Source of the DNA: Sphingobacteriaceae bacterium UBA2059
GTDB taxonomy: Bacteria > Bacteroidota > Bacteroidia > Sphingobacteriales > Sphingobacteriaceae
NCBI GenBank assembly: GCA_002332615.1
Contig: DDAL01000031.1
Coordinates: 94,243 to 158,242 of the forward strand
DNA length: 64,000 nucleotides
Direction: 5' to 3'
The position numbers and the translations under genes are program-made. Shown piece after piece: positions 55,280-61,828 of the stretch; within the stretch, counting starts at the first letter, position 1; every line of letters begins with the position of its first letter. Under the pieces are notes generated by a model. The model saw only the letters and a list, made by a program, of their open reading frames with translations, ran no database searches and had not been told where the DNA came from.

Positions 55280-55335
55280 GGGATGCATCCATCAGAAACA
55301 TGGACACATCATGGGTGCATCATGGATACATCCCG
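55280..55335. repeat. Three 11-bp tandem copies inside an inverted repeat
   Basis: ATGGACACATC (55300-55310), ATGGGTGCATC (55311-55321) and ATGGATACATC (55322-55332) lie head to tail. The patch is bounded by GGGATGCATCCAT on the left and ATGGATACATCCC on the right, which pair over 13 bp with one G-T pair. The structure resembles the topA-mnmA repeat patch in kind, not in sequence. Confidence 0.65.
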
Positions 55336-55544
55336 CTTGCAAGGCGAAGGTGACAGGTAGCAATCCGGTACCTAAAAGTACGCGTATCTGATGCAGCACC
55401 GCGTAGGTTGAGCACCTGAAAACAGTTAGCCCGGTAAGCGTACGCATCCTTCCAGGCGCATTTTCAAAAAACATAGACGGGCCATTGTGCGAAAAACTAT
55501 TATAAACTTTATCTTCGCCTTTGTAATTTTTGCAAACTGAGATC

Positions 55545-56120
55545 ATGGAAAAGAAAGAGATAACCCTACGTATGCCGGTTCTTATTGTTCTTATTTTACT
55601 GGCAGCTGGCAGCCGTCTTATTCCACATATGTATAATTTTTCGCCTTTAGGCGCTATTTGTTTGTTTGGCGCTGCCTACTTTACCAAAAAATGGCAGGCC
55701 TATCTTATTCCTCTGGCAGCAACGTTCCTGAGCGACTTGTATATTAATAATGTGGTTTACGCTCAATATAACGAAATTTTTACCTTGGCGTATCAGGGAT
55801 TTTACTGGCAGTACGCGAGCTATCTCCTTATCATTGCTCTTGCTCAGCCCATGTTAAAAAAACCAAAACCTCTTCGTGTTATGGCTGGTGGCCTTATGGC
55901 TACATTGGTTTTTTTCCTGGTATCTAATTTTGGAAGCTGGGTTGGCAATCCCGCCTATGCCCGGTCTCTTCAGGGTTTGATAAACTGTTATGCAGCCGGC
56001 ATACCTTTTGTTAAAGGTACCTTGCTTGGTAACCTTACCTATTCTGCTTTGCTTTTCGGTTCATTTGAAGCACTCAAAACTGCGGTTCCTCAACTCAAAT
56101 TAGCGAAGGATTATAGATGA
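55545..56120 (+). CDS. DUF6580-type membrane protein
   Basis: A 191-residue integral membrane protein with about five helices. The N-terminal helix (LIVLILLAAGSRLIP), then FSPLGAICLFGAAYFTKKWQAYLIPLAATFLSDLY, and FFLVSNFGSWVGNPAYARSLQGLINCYAAGIPF, are typical of a conserved Bacteroidota family whose function is unknown (some relatives are near vitamin-transport genes). The preferred start is ATG 55545. Confidence 0.82.
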   Translation: MEKKEITLRMPVLIVLILLAAGSRLIPHMYNFSPLGAICLFGAAYFTKKWQAYLIPLAATFLSDLYINNVVYAQYNEIFTLAYQGFYWQYASYLLIIALAQPMLKKPKPLRVMAGGLMATLVFFLVSNFGSWVGNPAYARSLQGLINCYAAGIPFVKGTLLGNLTYSALLFGSFEALKTAVPQLKLAKDYR

Positions 56121-56141
56121 TCGAAGTGTTTTGTAAAAGGG

Positions 56142-56519
56142 ATGTGTAAAGCAGAGTATGTGTTTAAGCACGAACCAAAAGCCTGTCCCCGCTGCGGCAA
56201 AATGTTTGAGTGTAAGGCAGGCGATGTTTTGAACTGTCAGTGTTCGCAGGTAGGCTTGTCAGAAGAAACGTATGCTTATCTGGCTTCATCTTACTATGAT
56301 TGTTTGTGCAAGCAGTGTTTAAGTGAGCTTGAGCTGCTGGTGTGCAGGGCCGGTAAACTTAGTTTTCCGTCTTCGAGTGAAGCGCTGGTCGAAAATCTGC
56401 ACTATTATAAAGAAGGAACAAAGTTTGTCTTTACCGAATTTTACCATGTGCAGAGAGGATATTGCTGCAATAGCGGCTGCAGGCATTGCGCTTATGGCTA
56501 TAAAAAAGCTTTAACATAG
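56142..56519 (+). CDS. Cysteine-rich CWC protein fused to a DUF5522-like segment
   Basis: A 125-residue soluble protein with two clusters of cysteine. The N-terminal CPRCGKMFECKAGDVLNCQC resembles the cysteine-rich CWC family; the C-terminal GYCCNSGCRHCAYGY resembles DUF5522. Both could bind metal, perhaps zinc. The segment between is helical. It lies 21 bases after the DUF6580 gene. Function unknown. Confidence 0.82.
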   Translation: MCKAEYVFKHEPKACPRCGKMFECKAGDVLNCQCSQVGLSEETYAYLASSYYDCLCKQCLSELELLVCRAGKLSFPSSSEALVENLHYYKEGTKFVFTEFYHVQRGYCCNSGCRHCAYGYKKALT

Positions 56520-56564
56520 TTGAGTTATACAATAAATTGACCTGTCCATCCCTGCGTTAATTCC

Positions 56565-56572
56565 TATATTTG
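56565..56572 (+). promoter_or_regulatory. -7 box of ubiE/menG, almost touching the ATG
   Basis: TATATTTG fits TAnnTTTG exactly. Only four bases separate it from the ATG at 56577, so the message is probably leaderless. The next in-frame ATG (residue 22) would remove conserved residues. Confidence 0.6.
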
Positions 56573-56576
56573 CCTC

Positions 56577-57308
56577 ATGCCTCAAAATATAACTCCCTAT
56601 AATAACCAGCAAGCACCTAAAAAAGAACAGGTGGCCCATATGTTCAATAATATATCAAAGACCTACGATTTTCTTAATCATTTTATGTCTCTTGGTATTG
56701 ACATTATATGGCGCAAAAAAGCTATCGCAGAACTTAAAAAAGACGCGCCTCAGCTTATTTTGGATGTAGCTACAGGTACCGGCGACTTTGCTATTGAAGC
56801 GATAAATATGTTACGGCCCCAAAAAATTATTGGTGTAGATATATCGGAAGGGATGCTTGATATAGCCCGGAGAAAGATTGAGCAAAGAGGCTTGCAAGAT
56901 GTGTTTGAAGTACAAATGGGCGACTCGGAAAAGCTGCTTTTTGAAGACAATACGTTCGATGCGGTAACGGTTGCTTACGGAGTAAGAAACTATGAAAACC
57001 TTGAAAAAGGAATAAGCGATATGCTTAGGGTTTTAAAGCCGGGCGGAAAGATCGTAATCCTGGAATTTTCAAAGCCTCAGGTATTTCCGGTGAAGCAGCT
57101 TTATAACTTTTATTTTAATTCTGTTACCCCTTCTATAGGTAAGCTGTTCTCCAAAAATAATCATGCTTATAAATATCTTCCGCAGTCGGTTGCAGCTTTC
57201 CCTGATGGTAAGGATTTCGTAAAGCTTATGGCAAAATGCGGGTATAAAAATGCAAAGTACCGCACATTGCTTTTCGGGATAAGCAGCATTTATATAGGCT
57301 CAAAGTAG
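56577..57308 (+). CDS. ubiE: Demethylmenaquinone methyltransferase (UbiE/MenG)
   Basis: Methylates demethylmenaquinone, the last step of menaquinone synthesis, using SAM. The 243 residues include the VAHMFNNISKTYDFLNHFMSLGID start typical of the family and the SAM motif DVATGTGDF at 63-71. The conserved VAYGVRNYENLEKG and PGGKIVILEFS regions are present. Length is normal. The -7 box is four bases from the ATG. Confidence 0.95.
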   Translation: MPQNITPYNNQQAPKKEQVAHMFNNISKTYDFLNHFMSLGIDIIWRKKAIAELKKDAPQLILDVATGTGDFAIEAINMLRPQKIIGVDISEGMLDIARRKIEQRGLQDVFEVQMGDSEKLLFEDNTFDAVTVAYGVRNYENLEKGISDMLRVLKPGGKIVILEFSKPQVFPVKQLYNFYFNSVTPSIGKLFSKNNHAYKYLPQSVAAFPDGKDFVKLMAKCGYKNAKYRTLLFGISSIYIGSK

Positions 57309-57376
57309 CTAAACAGAGAGACTTCAAATTGATGCTGCCGCACTAATTTATTAAATTAGCCGTCTAACTAAAAAGT

Positions 57377-58135
57377 ATGCCAGTTGCACTTATAACAGGA
57401 GCTACCGCCGGAATAGGCGAAGCCTGTGCCAGGCTGTTTGCTTCAAAGAACTACAGTCTTATTCTCACCGGTCGCAGGGCCGAACGGCTTGATGCTTTAT
57501 CAGCATCTTTAACCGCCGAGTATAATGTAAAGGTGTTTCCTTTATGCTTTGATGTACGTAACAAAGAAGAGGTCAAGAATGCTTTAGAATCCTTGCCTGC
57601 TGACTATCAGAATATAGACGTTTTAATCAATAACGCAGGTCTTAGCCAGGGACTTGACCCGATACACGAGGGTTCTACCGATGACTGGGATGTGATGATT
57701 GATACAAATATTAAGGGCCTGCTCTATGTAACAAAGCAGGTATCCGGATTTATGGTTAGGCGGGGTAAGGGGCATATCATTAACCTCGGATCTATAGCCG
57801 CTAAAGAAACGTACGCTAACGGCAATGTATACTGTGCCACCAAGCATGCTGTAGATTCGCTAAACCAGGCAATGCGCATAGATCTGTTAAAACACAATAT
57901 AAAAGTAACCGGTATCCATCCGGGGGCAGTTGAAACAGAATTCTCAAAGGTGCGTTTTCATGGTGATGAAGAAAGGGCAGCCAAAGTGTACGAGGGCTTT
58001 GACCCGCTTGTGGCTGACGATATAGCCGAAACGATATGGTTTGTGGTGTCCCGTCCTGCACATGTCACTATCAATGATCTGATAATTATGCCTCAGGCAC
58101 AGGCGAGCGCCACTTACTGGAATAAAAGCACTTAA
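57377..58135 (+). CDS. Short-chain dehydrogenase/reductase (YdfG-like)
   Basis: A classical SDR of 252 residues that oxidises a hydroxyl group or reduces a carbonyl using NAD(P). The cofactor motif TGATAGIGE is at 7-15, NNAG at 85-88, catalytic S139, and Y152 with K156 in YCATK. It resembles serine/3-hydroxy acid dehydrogenases of the YdfG type. An inverted repeat (CTAATTTA and TAAATTAG, 57343-57359) lies in the promoter. Eleven bases before yqeY. Confidence 0.92.
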   Translation: MPVALITGATAGIGEACARLFASKNYSLILTGRRAERLDALSASLTAEYNVKVFPLCFDVRNKEEVKNALESLPADYQNIDVLINNAGLSQGLDPIHEGSTDDWDVMIDTNIKGLLYVTKQVSGFMVRRGKGHIINLGSIAAKETYANGNVYCATKHAVDSLNQAMRIDLLKHNIKVTGIHPGAVETEFSKVRFHGDEERAAKVYEGFDPLVADDIAETIWFVVSRPAHVTINDLIIMPQAQASATYWNKST

Positions 58136-58146
58136 ACTTATACACT

Positions 58147-58593
58147 ATGTTTCAACAAGAAATAGACAAGAAAATAAAGGAGGCTATGCTGGCTAAAAAT
58201 GAGTCGCGCTTAAGAGGGCTCAGAGCAATAAAATCTGCTTTACTGCTTGCAAAGACTGAAAAAGGGGCGTCCGCAGACATTACTGATGATACCAAGGTTA
58301 AGGTCCTGCAAAAGCTGGTTAAGCAAAGAAAAGAATCGGCAGAGATCTATAAGGCTCAGAAGCGGGATGACCTGTATACCATCGAAATGGAAGAACTAGC
58401 TGTTATAGAGGAATTTATGCCCGGGCAGATGTCAGAAGAGGAGGTAAAGCAGGTAGTACAACAAGTAATTACTGCAACCGGAGCAGCATCTGTAAAAGAT
58501 ATGGGTAAAGTTATGGCAGCTGCCAATAAAGAGATAGCAGGCAGGGCCGATGGCAAAACTATTTCTCAGGTTGTAAAACAGTTGCTCTCTTAA
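58147..58593 (+). CDS. GatB/YqeY-domain protein
   Basis: A 148-residue protein of the YqeY family, related to the tail domain of GatB. Typical segments are the start IDKKIKEAMLAKNESRLRGLRAIKSALL, KLVKQRKESAEIYK and the end VKDMGKVMAAANKEIAGRADGK. The role is unclear but may be tRNA-amidotransferase-like RNA binding. Probably transcribed with the SDR gene. Confidence 0.93.
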   Translation: MFQQEIDKKIKEAMLAKNESRLRGLRAIKSALLLAKTEKGASADITDDTKVKVLQKLVKQRKESAEIYKAQKRDDLYTIEMEELAVIEEFMPGQMSEEEVKQVVQQVITATGAASVKDMGKVMAAANKEIAGRADGKTISQVVKQLLS

Positions 58594-58661
58594 TTTTTTA
58601 TATAAAAACGCAGCTTTTAATGTAAAAACGTACATTTATAGCTGAAATGAAAGCTTAAATT

Positions 58662-59426
58662 ATGAGCATTACTGTTAAAGAAGAAGACGGATTCAGATAC
58701 ATTGAAGAAGGAGAGGGCGATGTATTGTTGCTGCTTCACGGACTTTTTGGCGCCTTAAGTAACTGGACCGAAGTTACCGAAACCTATAAATCGAAGTACA
58801 GGGTTGTTATTCCCTTACTGCCTATATATGAGTTGCCTATATTGACTACGGGTGTAACCACCCTTGCCCGTTATATTCTTAAATTTGTTCGTTATAAGAA
58901 GCTTTCTAATATAAATCTTATAGGTAATTCACTTGGCGGACATGTGGCATTGATTTTTACCTTAAGTAATCCGGAGTATGTAAAAACATTGGTTCTTACC
59001 GGCAGTTCTGGCTTGTATGAGAACTCTTTTGGCGGTACTTTTCCGAGAAGAGAAAGTTATGATTTTATAAAGGAGAAAGTAGCTTTTACGTTTCATGATC
59101 CGGCTATGGCTACCAAAGAGCTTGTAGATGAGGTTTTTGAAACGGTAAACGACCGTAACAGGGTAATTCGTATCCTTGCCATGGCCAAGTCGGCAATAAG
59201 GCATAATATGGCCAAGGATCTGAGTAAAATTACCATACCGGTATGCCTGATATGGGGTAGGAATGATAATGTAACGCCTCCGCATGTGGCCGAGGAATTT
59301 CATCAGTTGTTACCCAATTCTGAGCTAAACTGGATTGATAATTGCGGACATGCACCTATGATGGAGCAGCCTAAAGAATTTATTAAATACCTGACAGTGT
59401 TCTTAGATAGAGTACTGCTCAAATAG
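58662..59426 (+). CDS. Alpha/beta-fold hydrolase
   Basis: A soluble esterase or related hydrolase of 254 residues. The oxyanion HGLFG is at 26-30, the nucleophile Ser90 in GNSLGG, and the triad is completed by Asp202 (GRNDNVTPP) and His230 (NCGHAPMMEQP). Substrate unknown. A near-consensus -7 box TACATTTA precedes it by about 25 bases. The CBS gene starts two bases after its stop. Confidence 0.93.
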   Translation: MSITVKEEDGFRYIEEGEGDVLLLLHGLFGALSNWTEVTETYKSKYRVVIPLLPIYELPILTTGVTTLARYILKFVRYKKLSNINLIGNSLGGHVALIFTLSNPEYVKTLVLTGSSGLYENSFGGTFPRRESYDFIKEKVAFTFHDPAMATKELVDEVFETVNDRNRVIRILAMAKSAIRHNMAKDLSKITIPVCLIWGRNDNVTPPHVAEEFHQLLPNSELNWIDNCGHAPMMEQPKEFIKYLTVFLDRVLLK

Positions 59427-59428
59427 AT

Positions 59429-60091
59429 ATGATTGCAGGAGACATATTATCAGATACACCGATTGCTGTAAGCTTTTTTGACCCCGTTCAGAAAGTTTAC
59501 GAAGTGATGGCCGATGCTGAACTTAATAGTTTGCCTGTGGTAGAAAACGAGCAGCTGCTCGGCACCGTTTTTAAAGATGACCTGGCGAACATTGCAGACA
59601 GGGCATTGCCCTTAAGGGAAGCCTCTGTGTCGCTGAGTCCTGTGTTTGCAGCTCAGGACTGCCATATACTTGATTTGTTTCGTTTGTTTTCAGAAAATCT
59701 TCAGGATATGATCCCCGTGGTGGAGAATGATATGAGGTATGTTGGGTATAATACACTTATCGACTGTGTGGGCAGCTTTTCGGATATGGCGTCTCTGCAA
59801 GAGCCGGGAGGTATTATTGTGCTTGAAACCAGCCAGAGAAACCATTCGCTTGCTCACATATCTCAAGTGGTTGAATCAAATAATGCGCAGATTTTGAGTT
59901 CCTATATTAGCTCGGGTATTGATAATCTGAGTACGGAAATAACATTGAAAGTAAACCGAACCGAGATTTCGGATATTCTCGCCTCTTTCGGAAGGCATGA
60001 ATATGTTGTGAAAGCCAGCTTTGGAAATAAAAAAGAAAGTGATTCCATAACCGACCGTTATGATCATCTGATGAATTACTTAAACCTATGA
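59429..60091 (+). CDS. Two-CBS protein with an ACT-like C-terminus
   Basis: A cytoplasmic sensor of adenosine nucleotides or related ligands. Two CBS motifs (about 1-55 and 60-120) are followed by an ACT-like ferredoxin fold (about 127-205), a layout close to AcuB-type proteins. The stop overlaps the nadK start by four bases (ATGA), so it is translationally coupled to NAD kinase, and its start is two bases after the hydrolase. This suggests, but does not prove, regulation of NADK by its ligand. Confidence 0.87.
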   Translation: MIAGDILSDTPIAVSFFDPVQKVYEVMADAELNSLPVVENEQLLGTVFKDDLANIADRALPLREASVSLSPVFAAQDCHILDLFRLFSENLQDMIPVVENDMRYVGYNTLIDCVGSFSDMASLQEPGGIIVLETSQRNHSLAHISQVVESNNAQILSSYISSGIDNLSTEITLKVNRTEISDILASFGRHEYVVKASFGNKKESDSITDRYDHLMNYLNL

Positions 60092-60972
60092 AAATTGCTA
60101 TTTACGGCAGGAAATTTAGCGACAAAACGACCATTCCCTATGTTCAGCAGGTTGTGGACTGTCTTGAAGCAGCAAATGTTCCGATTTGCATTTTCGATCA
60201 TTTTTACAAGTTTATTTCAGGTTTTGTAAAGTTTACTAAGCAGCCTTCGCTGTTTAGTTCGTACGCTGATATTAAGAATGAAACGGAGGTAATGCTTAGC
60301 CTTGGCGGAGATGGTACAATGCTTGACACCGTTAGGCTCGTGCGAGATTCTAATATACCCGTTATAGGTATAAATTTGGGCAGACTGGGCTTTCTGGCCA
60401 GTATTAACAAAGACGATATTGACAGAGCCATAAGAGGCTTGCTCGAAAGAAACTATACGCTTGATTCAAGGACTTTAATAAAGGTAGAATCTGAAAGCAA
60501 GTTATTTGGCCAGGATAATTACGCATTGAATGATGTGACCATGCACCGCAGGGACTACTCGGCCATGATGCATATACACGCTTATCTTAACGGTGACTTT
60601 TTGAACTCTTACTGGGCCGACGGTTTAATAATTGCTACTCCCACCGGTTCAACCGCCTACTCTTTAAGCTGTGGCGGACCCATACTGTTTCCGAGTTCTT
60701 CAAACTTTGTTATTACGCCGGTATCTGCTCATAATTTAAATGTAAGGCCCATTGTTTTGTCGGACTCAAATGTGCTTTCCTTCGAGCTGGAGGGCCGGAA
60801 TGCCAAGTATCTGCTTTCCTGCGATTCGAGAACCGAACTGATAAACCACTCAACTAAAATAAGTATACGGAAGGCTGATTTTCAATTTAATATGATACGT
60901 CTGAATAATGAAAGTTACCTTAAAACGTTGAGGAATAAGATGCTGTGGGGTATTGATACCAGGAACTACTAA
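60088..60972 (+). CDS. nadK: NAD kinase
   Basis: Phosphorylates NAD to NADP. The 294 residues have the family motif GGDGT at 73-77, the NE-like substrate motif ALNDVTMHR and the loop TPTGSTAYSLSCGGP. Length is typical. Overlaps the CBS-ACT gene by four bases. Confidence 0.96.
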   Translation: MKIAIYGRKFSDKTTIPYVQQVVDCLEAANVPICIFDHFYKFISGFVKFTKQPSLFSSYADIKNETEVMLSLGGDGTMLDTVRLVRDSNIPVIGINLGRLGFLASINKDDIDRAIRGLLERNYTLDSRTLIKVESESKLFGQDNYALNDVTMHRRDYSAMMHIHAYLNGDFLNSYWADGLIIATPTGSTAYSLSCGGPILFPSSSNFVITPVSAHNLNVRPIVLSDSNVLSFELEGRNAKYLLSCDSRTELINHSTKISIRKADFQFNMIRLNNESYLKTLRNKMLWGIDTRNY

Positions 60973-60986
60973 TATACATTTTTTGT

Positions 60987-60994
60987 TACATTTG
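60987..60994 (+). promoter_or_regulatory. -7 box of uppS
   Basis: TACATTTG fits TAnnTTTG exactly in the 56-base gap between nadK and uppS, 34 bases before the ATG at 61029. uppS therefore has its own promoter in addition to possible read-through. Confidence 0.6.
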
Positions 60995-61028
60995 CCACCT
61001 GTGTACCCATAAACGGTATTAAACTGAA

Positions 61029-61766
61029 ATGAGCTTACTGGATCAGATAGATAAAAGTAATTTACCAAAACATATTGCCATAATAATGGATGGTAACGGG
61101 AGGTGGGCGAAAGAGAAGGGAAAGTTGCGGTTATTTGGGCATCAAAGTGGCGTTCAGTCTGTAAAAGATGTTGTTGAAGGAGCTGTAGAAGCTGGGATAT
61201 CGTATATAACCATGTACACCTTTTCTACCGAAAACTGGAACCGTCCGCGTATAGAGGTCACGGCGCTGATGGAGCTTTTGGTTTCGACTATACGAAAGGA
61301 AACTCTTACTTTACATAAAAATGGGGTAAGATTAAATGCAATTGGCGACATTAAACAGTTGCCTGCCCGCTGTTTGCAGGAACTGGAAGAAGCAATGAGG
61401 CTTACAGCAGAAAACGATAAATGTGTTTTAACGCTTGCATTGAGTTATAGCGCTCGATGGGAACTTACCGAGGCCGCACGCAGGATAGCTCAAGAGGTTA
61501 AAAACAATACTCTGGATATTAACGATATTAATGAGGATACGCTGTCTAAACGCCTGTCAACAGCAGATCTGCCGGATCCGGAGCTGATGATCCGTACAAG
61601 CGGTGAGTACAGGATAAGTAACTATTTGCTGTGGCAGCTTGCGTATGCAGAGTTCTATTTTACACCGACTTTATGGCCCGACTTCAGAAAAGAAAATTTA
61701 TTTGAGGCTATACTAGACTATCAGAAGCGGGAAAGACGTTTTGGGAAGATAAGTGAACAGATTTAA
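61029..61766 (+). CDS. uppS: Undecaprenyl diphosphate synthase (isoprenyl transferase)
   Basis: Makes the C55 lipid carrier for peptidoglycan and other cell-wall polymers. The 245 residues have the catalytic motif MDGNGRWA (20-27) and SGEYRISNYLLWQLAYAEFYF near the end. It uses isoprenoid precursors from the pathway that includes IspG in this window. Directly upstream of bamA. Confidence 0.96.
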   Translation: MSLLDQIDKSNLPKHIAIIMDGNGRWAKEKGKLRLFGHQSGVQSVKDVVEGAVEAGISYITMYTFSTENWNRPRIEVTALMELLVSTIRKETLTLHKNGVRLNAIGDIKQLPARCLQELEEAMRLTAENDKCVLTLALSYSARWELTEAARRIAQEVKNNTLDINDINEDTLSKRLSTADLPDPELMIRTSGEYRISNYLLWQLAYAEFYFTPTLWPDFRKENLFEAILDYQKRERRFGKISEQI

Positions 61767-61803
61767 AATTAAGTATTTAACAAAATTTAACAAACGATAG
61801 CCT

Positions 61804-61811
61804 TATTTTAG
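61804..61811 (+). promoter_or_regulatory. -7-like box of bamA
   Basis: TATTTTAG matches TAnnTTTG except for one base and lies 17 bases before the ATG at 61829. Weak; co-transcription with uppS is also possible. Confidence 0.4.
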
Positions 61812-61828
61812 CATCGTTAATAAGATCA

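Larger units (their letters stand above)
55152..55544. other. Gene-free interval between engB and a membrane gene
   Basis: 393 bases between divergent genes. It holds the engB -7 box on the left, a repeat patch at 55280-55335, and a -7-like box TATCTTCG (55510-55517) on the right, 27 bases before the next ATG. An 84-codon open frame on the minus strand here is built on the repeats and looks non-coding. No RNA gene recognised. Confidence 0.7.

Noticed and set aside
55292..55546. 84-codon open frame on the minus strand between engB and the DUF6580 gene
   Set aside because: It covers the tandem repeat patch and runs into the next gene's start region; the translation is cysteine- and proline-rich without family features.
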